This document shows positions 40,935 to 47,577 of a stretch of 47,972 nucleotides of DNA, piece after piece. The notes below the pieces were generated by a model that ran no database searches, was not told the origin of the DNA, and saw only the letters and a program-made list of their open reading frames with translations. The number at the start of each line of letters is the position of its first letter. Within the stretch, counting starts at the first letter, position 1. This stretch comes from a virus: the IMG/VR virus record IMGVR_UViG_3300024432_000018, positions 1 through 47,972 of that record, one strand, 5' to 3'. The position numbers and the translations under genes are program-made.

Positions 40935-41027
40935 ATGAATAAGTTATCAATTATTATTGCGATTGTAGTTTTTATCATAATTTATTTTCCTTGGCTCTAT
41001 TTTTATCTCAAGAGGAGGAATGAATGA
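40935..41027 (+). CDS. Single-TM micro-protein, 30 aa
   Basis: AAGGAGGAG precedes the ATG. Hydrophobic segment LSIIIAIVVFIIIYFPWLYFY, then basic YLKRRNE. It is the second TM micro-protein in this cluster; its stop overlaps the next start. Confidence 0.45.
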   Translation: MNKLSIIIAIVVFIIIYFPWLYFYLKRRNE

Positions 41028-41182
41028 AAATTACTCACATCACGAATTTTGAGACCTGGAAAACGATGGGTGAACATTACGGCTTCGATCCCTATGAACA
41101 AGTTGACTTCGGCATAGATAAGGGTGGAGGCAATAGTATGGATTATGAGTATGTGGGGGATATCCCGGAAAGGGAGGAATGA
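41024..41182 (+). CDS. Hypothetical protein, 52 aa
   Basis: Starts on the overlap with the previous gene. It has no recognisable domain; rich in His, Gly and Asp (TWKTMGEHYGFDPYEQVDFG). The stop abuts the next ATG. Confidence 0.4.
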   Translation: MKITHITNFETWKTMGEHYGFDPYEQVDFGIDKGGGNSMDYEYVGDIPEREE

Positions 41183-41422
41183 ATGAGTAAATTGAATAAA
41201 GAAGAGCTTTTGGATGAACTTATAAATGCCTATGGGCATCATCCATCTTCTATTAAAAATGAACAAGCCTACCAACAAATAAAAGAGATACTACAGAATC
41301 CAGAAATTACGGAAAAAGAAGCTGATAAATTATTTGATGGAATTGACCAGATTCATTATTACATGGACAGAAAAAGAAAATTTAAACAAACACTCAAAGA
41401 GATAGGTATCCGTGTCGCATAA
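41183..41422 (+). CDS. Accessory helical protein, 79 aa (paralog B)
   Basis: Related to the 40525 protein: LNKEELLDELINAYGHHPSSIKN and YQQIKEILQNPEITEKEADK match its helical blocks. The stop lies within repeat R3 (GTGTCGCATAA). GGAGGAATGA precedes the ATG. The function is unknown. Confidence 0.55.
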   Translation: MSKLNKEELLDELINAYGHHPSSIKNEQAYQQIKEILQNPEITEKEADKLFDGIDQIHYYMDRKRKFKQTLKEIGIRVA

Positions 41423-41439
41423 GAATGTCAACCAGGAGG
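41412..41439 (+). repeat. Gene-junction repeat R3
   Basis: GTGTCGCATAAG, spacer A, then ATGTCAACCAGGAGG. The stop TAA of the upstream gene lies in this copy, and AGGAGG serves the GTG start at 41445. It is the shortest of the four copies. Confidence 0.85.
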
Positions 41440-41444
41440 AGTGA

Positions 41445-41669
41445 GTGAGTATTAAAGAACAGCCTAAATATGAAGAATACTCCAAGAGTAAGAAGAATTG
41501 CGAATTCAAGATTGGTGGCAAATTAAAGGATGGTAGGATTATTAGTGAGTTTATGGGATGGTATCTTGTAGCTTATTTTGACCCTGAATATAAAGAAGAA
41601 GCATTAGAAAAAAATAGTGTGTCGCATAAGAGAACATGTCAACTAAGGAGGAATGAATGGCTAAAATAA
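41445..41669 (+). CDS. Hypothetical protein, 74 aa
   Basis: GTG start, AGGAGG of R3 five bases upstream. A mixed protein (EYSKSKKNCEFKIGGKLKDGR) with a short strand and helical end. Its last residues come from R4 and the following junction. It overlaps the next gene by 13 bases. Confidence 0.45.
   Translation: MSIKEQPKYEEYSKSKKNCEFKIGGKLKDGRIISEFMGWYLVAYFDPEYKEEALEKNSVSHKRTCQLRRNEWLK
41619..41651 (+). repeat. Gene-junction repeat R4
   Basis: GTGTCGCATAAG, spacer AGAAC, then ATGTCAACTAAGGAGG. It spans the 3' end of the 41445 gene and supplies AAGGAGG to the next ATG at 41657. It is nearly identical to R1 in its two conserved blocks. Confidence 0.85.
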
Positions 41670-41875
41670 TATCTGGCTGTTGCGGTGAAGAAGTTGCTGA
41701 AAAGTATGGGATTAATTTCTGTAAAGGGTGTGGATATCAATGTGACGCAAGAGAAGTTTCTGAGTGTTGTGAGGCAGAAATTAAGGTCCATCAGCCACCG
41801 CCCGACCATCATCCCGAGCATGGCCCACCCGACCCGATTGAATCTTGTGGTGAGTGTGGCAAGAAGGAGGAGTGA
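41657..41875 (+). CDS. Cys/His-rich zinc protein, 72 aa
   Basis: Many cysteines in pairs (SGCCGEE, CKGCGYQC, SECCEAE, SCGECGKK) plus a Pro/His-rich block PPPDHHPEHGPPDP. Two or more zinc sites are likely. Ribosome site supplied by R4. The function is unknown. Confidence 0.55.
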   Translation: MAKIISGCCGEEVAEKYGINFCKGCGYQCDAREVSECCEAEIKVHQPPPDHHPEHGPPDPIESCGECGKKEE

Positions 41876-42034
41876 ATGGAAGATATAGCACGAATGAAGA
41901 CAACCCAAATATTAACAGTTATATTCATATGTAGGAAATGCGTGTCAGAAATGGAGGTTTTTAGAAAAAATGATTTCATAAAAATAGTTTGCCCTAATTG
42001 TAGGCAGACAAAAAAGTTGAAGATATTGTTTTAG
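41876..42034 (+). CDS. Cys-rich small protein, 52 aa
   Basis: AAGGAGGAGTGA precedes the ATG. Cysteines in CRKC and CPNC, an arrangement like a zinc ribbon. The first 20 residues include a hydrophobic strand (QILTVIFI). Unknown function. Confidence 0.45.
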   Translation: MEDIARMKTTQILTVIFICRKCVSEMEVFRKNDFIKIVCPNCRQTKKLKILF

Positions 42035-42044
42035 AGGAGGGAAA

Positions 42045-42368
42045 ATGAATTTATCAGAACTTATCTTGGAGAAAATTAAGCAAGATCATCAAGGTAAGGA
42101 AAATTCGTGTAAGAGAAGATATCTTTTAAATTACGCTCATTATTTTGATCCAGATTTAACAGATAGAAAATTAAGAAAAATTATTAAAACAATTCCAGTA
42201 ATCTGCACATGTGAAAGAGGTTATTTTATAGCAATTTCAAAAGAAGAATCAGATTATTCAATTGAATATTTAAAGAAAAAAATTTATCCTCTTTGGGAAG
42301 ATGTAAAAAATATTCAATTAGCCTATCCTCAATATTATCAAGATGAGCAGATGGAGTTATTTCAATAA
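42045..42368 (+). CDS. Winged-helix-like protein with beta-clamp motif
   Basis: A 107-residue protein. Residues 25-65 suggest a winged helix, and the C-terminus ends EQMELFQ. QMELF (102-106) fits the Q-x-x-L-F form of bacterial clamp-binding motifs, so the protein may dock on the host sliding clamp and link phage replication or transcription to it. AGGAGGGAAA precedes the ATG; the stop and next start overlap. Confidence 0.6.
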   Translation: MNLSELILEKIKQDHQGKENSCKRRYLLNYAHYFDPDLTDRKLRKIIKTIPVICTCERGYFIAISKEESDYSIEYLKKKIYPLWEDVKNIQLAYPQYYQDEQMELFQ

Positions 42369-43078
42369 TGAAAAGAGATGAGAAGGGGCGAGTTTTAAGA
42401 GAACCTAGAATAGGAAAATTTTGTTTAATTTGTGGAGAAGTATTTTTTGTTCGCCCGAAACGAATAAAAGCTAAATTTTGTTCAAAGAAATGCCAAGGGA
42501 AATATTATTCTGGGAAAAATAATTATTTCTATGGAAAAAAGATGATTCGTTCTCCTGAAATGATTGAAGCAATAAGAAAGAAGATGGTTGGATTAAATAA
42601 TCCTAATTGGAAAGGTGGGAAAAAGCTTAAAAATACTTGTAAACAATGTGATAAAATATTCTTCACTCATCCATCTCGGTCAAGGTCATTGTGTTCACTA
42701 TTATGTATGGGAAGTTGGCAAAGTGAAAATAGGAGGGGAGAAAATCATCCAAGTTGGCAGGGAGGACTTACACCAAAAGTATTAGAGAGGGTTAATTCAA
42801 GGGAGTGGAAAACATTAAGATTGAAAATATATAAAAGAGATAATTATACATGTCAGAAATGTGGAAAAAAGAATATACGATTATCTGCCCATCATATAAT
42901 CCCATTCCAATATAGTCTGTGTGATAAATCTTTTAATTTAATTACTCTGTGCCAATCTTGTCATGGCAAGGAGGAGTTTTTATTCAAAAAAGAAAACGAA
43001 GAATTGTACTGTCTCTTAAATCAATGGAAGGCAATTAGAAAAGAATTTCCTGGATATAAAAATAAGGAATTATTCTAA
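42368..43078 (+). CDS. HNH endonuclease 3 with zinc and NUMOD-like modules
   Basis: A 236-residue protein. Two zinc modules (CLICGEVFF...CSKKCQ and CKQCDKIFF...CSLLC) precede short NUMOD-like repeats (LNNPNWKGGKK, ENHPSWQGGLT). The HNH core is at about residues 155-205: CQKCGKKNIRLSAHHIIPF, then NLITLCQSCHGK. This modular layout is typical of free-standing phage homing endonucleases. Confidence 0.75.
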   Translation: MKRDEKGRVLREPRIGKFCLICGEVFFVRPKRIKAKFCSKKCQGKYYSGKNNYFYGKKMIRSPEMIEAIRKKMVGLNNPNWKGGKKLKNTCKQCDKIFFTHPSRSRSLCSLLCMGSWQSENRRGENHPSWQGGLTPKVLERVNSREWKTLRLKIYKRDNYTCQKCGKKNIRLSAHHIIPFQYSLCDKSFNLITLCQSCHGKEEFLFKKENEELYCLLNQWKAIRKEFPGYKNKELF

Positions 43079-43239
43079 TGGGACGCCATCTAAATAAAGA
43101 AGATTATGCAAAACGAGCCAAGAGGATAGTGGAATTGAGAGATAAAGAGGGGCTACAATTTACAGAGATTGCAAAAAGGATGGGCATCCTGCAGGGAGTT
43201 GTTGAGTATTCTTACCATAAGTCGAAGAGGGAAAAATGA
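43078..43239 (+). CDS. Small HTH regulator-like protein, 53 aa
   Basis: Helical and basic. LQFTEIAKRMGILQGVVEYSYHKSK (residues ~27-50) fits a helix-turn-helix like sigma region 4 or a small phage regulator. Overlaps both neighbours. Confidence 0.45.
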   Translation: MGRHLNKEDYAKRAKRIVELRDKEGLQFTEIAKRMGILQGVVEYSYHKSKREK

Positions 43240-43427
43240 ATAAACTTATCCCTTTTCTTTTATTAAGTTCGTTAGGTGAGATTTTTAAAAGAGATAATGT
43301 TCAAAAGATTGCAATAGATTCATATCCCGTAAAACAGCCAAAACAAAGCATGCAATTATCCAAACAGCAAACTCAAAAGTTAAAAGGAAAAAAGGCAAGG
43401 AAAAACAGAGGAAGGAAACGGACATGA
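43236..43427 (+). CDS. Basic small protein, 63 aa
   Basis: Lys/Arg-rich, with a hydrophobic N-terminus (LIPFLLLSSLGEIF) and a basic tail ending KKARKNRGRKRT. It may be a nucleic-acid-binding protein. Overlaps the resolvase gene by four bases. Confidence 0.45.
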   Translation: MNKLIPFLLLSSLGEIFKRDNVQKIAIDSYPVKQPKQSMQLSKQQTQKLKGKKARKNRGRKRT

Positions 43428-43882
43428 AAAACATCCTGGCCATCGATCCTGGAATTCATTGCGGATGGGCAGCCAATACAGAGGGTTCTGTGAAAAGTGG
43501 AGTGCAGAACTTTGAATTAAAGCGTGGCGAAGGGTCTGGGATGCGACTGCTGAGATTTGAGAATTGGCTGAGGGATATGATCTGGCTAGTCAAGCCTGAA
43601 ATTATAGCCTATGAGGCACCGCATATAAGATGGGCAAGGGCAGCGCAATCATTGCAGGAGATGGTGGCGGTCATCCAGCTCTATTGTGAGAAAAATAAGA
43701 TAAAGAAATATGTGCCAGTAGAGCCAAGCGTGGTCAAGAAATACGCTACCGGAAAGGGCAATGCGAACAAAGAGATGATGCTCAAGGAGGCACAAAGAAG
43801 ATTCGGCGATCATATCCAAAGCCAAGACGAGGCAGATGCTCTATTAATTTTGGCTTGGGCTAGAGAGGAATATGGGAAATGA
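43424..43882 (+). CDS. RuvC-like Holliday-junction resolvase
   Basis: A 152-residue RNase H-fold nuclease. Catalytic acids are visible: D8 in AIDPGIHCGW, E64 in IAYEAPHIRW, and D135/D138 in QDEADALLIL. The fold and spacing match phage RuvC-like resolvases that resolve recombination or replication junctions before packaging. The catalytic set is complete, so it is probably active. Confidence 0.85.
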   Translation: MKNILAIDPGIHCGWAANTEGSVKSGVQNFELKRGEGSGMRLLRFENWLRDMIWLVKPEIIAYEAPHIRWARAAQSLQEMVAVIQLYCEKNKIKKYVPVEPSVVKKYATGKGNANKEMMLKEAQRRFGDHIQSQDEADALLILAWAREEYGK

Positions 43883-44331
43883 ACAACAACACAACAACTT
43901 TCAAAGAAGGACACACCCCCTGGAATAAAGGATTAAAAGGAACTCACTTTTCGCCCGAAACAGAATTTAAAAAAGGTCACAATCCAACAAGCTTTTGTGC
44001 CATCCTCGGAACAATTAGATTCCGAAAAACAAAAAGAGATAATCGCATTAGAAAGTTTATAAAAATTGCACATCCAAGCTTATGGGAAGAATATGCAAAG
44101 AACCAATGGAAAAGATATTTTGGATTTATTATCAAAGCAGATATTATCCATCATAGAAACGGAAACTCTCTTGACGATAAAATAGAAAACCTAATTGCAA
44201 TGCCAAGGGCAGAACACCCAAAATATCATAGCCGATGGGGACTTCGGTCTATTGCAGAAAAGGATTTACTACGCCTTAAAGATAGGTATACCAGGATAGC
44301 CGAGAAAAGATTAGCGCAGGGGGTGTTATGA
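43879..44331 (+). CDS. HNH endonuclease 4
   Basis: A 150-residue protein. The N-terminus has NUMOD-like FKEGHTPWNKGLKG and FKKGHNPTS, and residues ~92-112 hold the nuclease core (IIHHRNGNSLDDKIENLI), followed by an EHPKYH segment. It directly follows the resolvase with a four-base overlap, consistent with homing into a replication-recombination region. Confidence 0.7.
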   Translation: MNNNTTTFKEGHTPWNKGLKGTHFSPETEFKKGHNPTSFCAILGTIRFRKTKRDNRIRKFIKIAHPSLWEEYAKNQWKRYFGFIIKADIIHHRNGNSLDDKIENLIAMPRAEHPKYHSRWGLRSIAEKDLLRLKDRYTRIAEKRLAQGVL

Positions 44332-44588
44332 TTAAACACATTTTAAGATGGCAGTTCTTCCTCGGTATCTTTATCGGTCTCATTTTCGGTGCTGTTCTGG
44401 CAACTTTCTTTTATGTGAAAAATATCGATGTGGCTGGGATAAGAGAAGACCATGAATACCTGAGAAAGCAGTATGAGATGTTGAAAAAAGAACAGGTGAT
44501 CAGCGATAATATCTCAGATTATATTGACAGGGCTAAAACTATAATGGAGTGGAATGAACAGGCTATAGTAAAGCCTGAAAATAAATAA
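44328..44588 (+). CDS. Membrane protein with helical tail, 86 aa (possible i-spanin)
   Basis: A single N-terminal transmembrane helix (residues 9-28, QFFLGIFIGLIFGAVLATFF) and a long helical, charged exterior. The layout resembles an inner-membrane spanin, but no matched outer-membrane partner gene is adjacent. Overlaps both neighbours. Confidence 0.45.
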   Translation: MIKHILRWQFFLGIFIGLIFGAVLATFFYVKNIDVAGIREDHEYLRKQYEMLKKEQVISDNISDYIDRAKTIMEWNEQAIVKPENK

Positions 44589-44599
44589 GGAGGTAAAAC

Positions 44600-44887
44600 A
44601 TGATTGATTTAACAATTGCAGAACAAATCTTAGCAGTAGGCTTAGGTCTTGGTTTTGGCGTGGTAGGGTTGACGCAGCAGTTAAAGAAATGGACTGAGGC
44701 TCTATTCAGGGTATCCTGGAAATACCTGGGACAGACACTTTCGTTTCTAGTCTCTGCTGGCGCTTCAGCTCTTTTTGTCTCGGCTCAAGGTTGGAGCTTG
44801 AAGCAGTTCATCATCTACACAGTTCTGGTGTGGATGCTAGCTAACGGCTATTTCAAGGTGAAGAAAAGCCCCGCAGATCTTCTGTAA
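44600..44887 (+). CDS. Holin-like membrane protein, 95 aa
   Basis: Three hydrophobic stretches (residues 5-22, 38-60, 68-82) and a basic C-terminus KKSPADLL. AAGGAGGTAAA precedes the ATG. It sits in the lysis region before the lysin, so holin is a good candidate, though no family match is certain. Confidence 0.5.
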   Translation: MIDLTIAEQILAVGLGLGFGVVGLTQQLKKWTEALFRVSWKYLGQTLSFLVSAGASALFVSAQGWSLKQFIIYTVLVWMLANGYFKVKKSPADLL

Positions 44888-44897
44888 CTATCAAGGG

Positions 44898-45227
44898 ATG
44901 GAGGGTGGGCAAATTAAAATGGAACACTATAGAAATCGACACTGGTTGAAACAGAAATATCTGATTGACAGATTCTCCTCCGATGAGATAGGTGATATGT
45001 GTGCAGTGAACAGTCGAACAATCAGGTATTATCTTAGAAGATTTGGAATAAAGCTAGAACAAAACATTATAATGACGAAAGATATCCATGTCATTCTTCC
45101 TGATTGCCTTCATGAAAATCTTAAAAGACATTGCAGACACAGGAAAAAGACTACCATATCTTCAATAACTAGGATGGCTTTAATTGAGTTTCTGATGAGA
45201 AATAATCTTAATTTCTATAAGGAATAA
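44898..45227 (+). CDS. Helix-turn-helix regulator
   Basis: A 109-residue protein; starts at ATG 44898 or 44919. RFSSDEIGDMCAVNSRTIRYYLRRFG (residues ~26-51) is a clear helix-turn-helix. The C-terminus (residues 75-105) has a ribbon-helix-like segment. It lies just before the lysin promoter and may control it or lysis timing. Confidence 0.6.
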   Translation: MEGGQIKMEHYRNRHWLKQKYLIDRFSSDEIGDMCAVNSRTIRYYLRRFGIKLEQNIIMTKDIHVILPDCLHENLKRHCRHRKKTTISSITRMALIEFLMRNNLNFYKE

Positions 45228-45240
45228 ATCAAATTCCTTC

Positions 45241-45269
45241 TTGACATTAAAGATATCATACCCTATGTT
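45241..45269 (+). promoter_or_regulatory. Sigma70-type promoter for the lysin
   Basis: TTGACA (45241-45246), 17-base spacer, TATGTT (45264-45269). The predicted transcript start is near 45276, only a few bases before the lysin ATG at 45279. Confidence 0.7.
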
Positions 45270-45278
45270 ATTTAACAA

Positions 45279-45761
45279 ATGCCTAGTTCTGGATCTAATC
45301 TATTACTGGAATCATACTACCGCGCCAAAGCTGTCGAATATATCCAGCACTGGATAGGCACACCCTATTCGTGGGGTGGCGACGATTTTTCAGCCTTTGA
45401 TTGCTCTGGGCTAGTCGTCGAAGTCCTCAAATCCATCGGTAAATTCTATGACCATGAGGACTATTCTGCCAATGGGCTCTATCTAAAATATAAAGATAAC
45501 GAGGTCACGCCTGCTTTTGCGGGATGTCTCGTATTCTGGTTCAATAAAGAGGGGAAAGCCGTTCATGTCGCCATGATGATATGCAAGTATTTTCTTGTTC
45601 ATGCGTCCGGTGGTGGATCGTCAGTTAAAACCATGAAGGATGCCATAGACAAGAATGCCTACGTCATGATGAGGGAACTCAAAAAGGTGGCGAAATTCAG
45701 GAAGGGTCATTATGGCCAGGACTACAAGGTTGTAGACCCTTTCGAGCCTAAAAAAAAATAA
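45279..45761 (+). CDS. NlpC/P60 endolysin
   Basis: A 160-residue protein. The catalytic triad is C42 in DCSG, H96 in VHVAM and H108 in VHASG. This is the full NlpC/P60 fold of phage cell-wall peptidases, cutting the peptide stem. It has no signal peptide, so it needs a holin or other release. No Shine-Dalgarno precedes the ATG, and the promoter puts the transcript start only 2-4 bases upstream, so the mRNA is probably leaderless. Confidence 0.85.
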   Translation: MPSSGSNLLLESYYRAKAVEYIQHWIGTPYSWGGDDFSAFDCSGLVVEVLKSIGKFYDHEDYSANGLYLKYKDNEVTPAFAGCLVFWFNKEGKAVHVAMMICKYFLVHASGGGSSVKTMKDAIDKNAYVMMRELKKVAKFRKGHYGQDYKVVDPFEPKKK

Positions 45762-45925
45762 TGAGTGACATATTCAAAATCCTCACAGAGCTTTTCAAGA
45801 TATTTAGACGTGCCTTTTCAGAGGCGAAAAAGAAAAAGAACGAAGAGGAGATAGGCGATGTTAAGGAAGCAATCGAAAAAACCGATTTAAATAAATTGAG
45901 AGATGAAATTCTCGGTCACAAATAG
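45761..45925 (+). CDS. Small helical protein, 54 aa
   Basis: Overlaps the lysin stop by one base. Charged and helical (SDIFKILTELFKIFRRAFSEAKKKK). It could be a lysis accessory protein; unknown function. Confidence 0.45.
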   Translation: MSDIFKILTELFKIFRRAFSEAKKKKNEEEIGDVKEAIEKTDLNKLRDEILGHK

Positions 45926-45934
45926 AGGAAAATT

Positions 45935-46504
45935 ATGACAGAAGAAGAATTAATTCAAAAAATATTAAAACGTCGGGAGTATATTCATGAATGGAGAAAT
46001 AGACCAGGGTATAAAGAAAAAGAAAAGCAAGCAGGTCACAAGAGATATATGGAAAACAAAGAAAAGGTGCTTAAACAATCAAAACTATGGCAACAAAATA
46101 ATCGAGAAAAAACAAGACAATATAGCAACGCATACAGAGAAAAGCATCCTGAACATCAAAAGAATTGGATAAGAAAGAATCCCGTTAGATATTGGGCTTA
46201 TGGAACACTTTCATGTCATAAAAAAAGAGGATATGAAATCAAAATAAGTAGAGCAGAATTAGAAGAAATTGGCAAAAAAACCCTGACTTGTCATTATTGT
46301 GGTGTTGAGTTAGATTATTCACCCCTTAAAGGAAAGCAAGCAAAAAATTCACCTTCTTTAGACCGAATAAATAATGGAAATTTAATAGTTAAAGAGACGA
46401 TTCAAATAATCTGTCAAGACTGCAATAGAACAAAGTCAGATAGGACACATTTAGAGTTTATTGAATATTGTCAGCAAATAACAAATAAGTTTGCGAGTTT
46501 ATAA
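45935..46504 (+). CDS. HNH endonuclease 5
   Basis: A 189-residue protein. The HNH core lies at ~118-175: CHYCGVELDYSP, then SLDRINNGNL and IICQDCNRTKSDR. The N-terminal half is basic and helical. It is placed between lysin and lipoprotein genes, and interrupts the lysis region. AGAGGAAAATT precedes the ATG. Confidence 0.75.
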   Translation: MTEEELIQKILKRREYIHEWRNRPGYKEKEKQAGHKRYMENKEKVLKQSKLWQQNNREKTRQYSNAYREKHPEHQKNWIRKNPVRYWAYGTLSCHKKRGYEIKISRAELEEIGKKTLTCHYCGVELDYSPLKGKQAKNSPSLDRINNGNLIVKETIQIICQDCNRTKSDRTHLEFIEYCQQITNKFASL

Positions 46505-46782
46505 TGAAAAGACCATTAAAAACAATTAGCTTATTTATTTTATGCGTGATTCTGTGCTTAACCGTAAATAGCTGCTCATTTATTAAACCGTTATTAGAGA
46601 TACCTGAGATGGGAATACCTCTCTTTGATGTGCTGAAGCCAGGAGTGGAGGTTGATATCCTGAAGATAAATGAGGATGGCACAGTCGTTGTTACGGCCGA
46701 GTTTATGGTCTGGGTGGTGGAACTTAAGCAGGAGATACAACGCCTGAGAGATAAGGTTGAGGAAGAATGGCAAGAAAATTAA
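46504..46782 (+). CDS. Lipoprotein, 92 aa
   Basis: A lipoprotein signal peptide ends at LTVNSC (residues 19-24), with the lipidated Cys at residue 24. The exterior is beta-rich then a coiled coil. It could be an outer-membrane spanin or a superinfection-exclusion lipoprotein. A lipobox supports a Gram-negative or Gram-positive envelope, not an archaeon. Confidence 0.6.
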   Translation: MKRPLKTISLFILCVILCLTVNSCSFIKPLLEIPEMGIPLFDVLKPGVEVDILKINEDGTVVVTAEFMVWVVELKQEIQRLRDKVEEEWQEN

Positions 46783-46955
46783 AGTTTGATCTTCATACAG
46801 GAATCGCTTTTCTTATTTGGGCAGCACTACTGACCTTTGCTTATTATAATCCAAATCCTCAATTCCAAAACTATGCAATTTGGCTCACTGCAGGACTGAC
46901 GGCATATACAGGCAAGAGGCTTTTCCAGAAAAAGAAAGAATTCATTGGGAAATAG
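46767..46955 (+). CDS. Two-TM small protein, 62 aa (possible holin)
   Basis: Two hydrophobic segments (HTGIAFLIWAALLTFAYY and AIWLTAGLTAYTGKRLF) and a basic tail. Overlaps the lipoprotein gene by 16 bases. A holin or antiholin role is inferred from place and topology. Confidence 0.5.
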   Translation: MARKLKFDLHTGIAFLIWAALLTFAYYNPNPQFQNYAIWLTAGLTAYTGKRLFQKKKEFIGK

Positions 46956-46964
46956 GGGGATGTG

Positions 46965-47168
46965 ATGGAAATAAATCCATTAACGATAGTTGCTGTAGTA
47001 GGTGTAGCAAGCCTGCTTATAGAGAGAGTCTTTTATTATAGATCGCTGTATCGTAGGAAGAATAACAATCCTGGCAATTATGGTGTGAAGATAGGGAAGC
47101 TTGAGACAGAGGTTGAGAACATCAAGGAGGATATAAGGGAGATAAAGAGAAGGCTGAATAGGAAATGA
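46965..47168 (+). CDS. Membrane-anchored coiled-coil protein, 67 aa
   Basis: Start ATG 46965 (GTG 46962 is also in frame) with AGGGGGA upstream. One TM segment (residues 5-22) and a coiled coil (KLETEVENIKEDIREIKRRL), a layout seen in XhlA-like lysis proteins. Confidence 0.5.
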   Translation: MEINPLTIVAVVGVASLLIERVFYYRSLYRRKNNNPGNYGVKIGKLETEVENIKEDIREIKRRLNRK

Positions 47169-47186
47169 AATTAGAGAATAATCAAC

Positions 47187-47309
47187 ATGAAAGAAAAATA
47201 TGATTTAGATGAAGGCGAAAGATTCGTAGGCATTAATGTTGGAATTATTGAGTTCTTATGGTGGATTCCATTTACATTAATTTTAGTAATTTTATCTATA
47301 TTATTTTAG
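47187..47309 (+). CDS. Single-TM micro-protein, 40 aa
   Basis: An acidic N-terminus and a hydrophobic end (EFLWWIPFTLILVILSILF) that forms one TM segment. Function unknown. AGGAGGC at its end serves the next gene. Confidence 0.45.
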   Translation: MKEKYDLDEGERFVGINVGIIEFLWWIPFTLILVILSILF

Positions 47310-47317
47310 GAGGCACT

Positions 47318-47482
47318 ATGAAACATTTTTTATGGCGACTTTTAGGTCGTAGGTTTTGGATTAAGTTGAATTCTCATTACAAGTCCAAGGGTAATGAGCG
47401 TTATTCAGAGTGGGAGCAGAAAAAAGACACAATTAAAAATCACTACATCTATGGGTTTCATAAAGCCCTTAATGTTGAATAG
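47318..47482 (+). CDS. Small basic protein, 54 aa
   Basis: ATG 47318 has AGGAGG four bases upstream; a longer GTG/ATG reading from 47258 overlaps the TM peptide and lacks a ribosome site. Basic (HFLWRLLGRRFWIKLN). Function unknown. Confidence 0.5.
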   Translation: MKHFLWRLLGRRFWIKLNSHYKSKGNERYSEWEQKKDTIKNHYIYGFHKALNVE

Positions 47483-47505
47483 GAAATGAATCTTTAGGGA
47501 AAAAA

Positions 47506-47577
47506 GTGAATAGCATAGCATTAGACAAATCGAATTCGTTGCTTAGAAGCTATCTTAAGAGGTTGAATTTCAGATGA
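47506..47577 (+). CDS. 23-residue leader peptide before small terminase
   Basis: GTG start with GGGA upstream, reading to a TGA that overlaps the terminase ATG (ATGA at 47574-47577). It may be a translational coupling peptide. Confidence 0.35.
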   Translation: MNSIALDKSNSLLRSYLKRLNFR

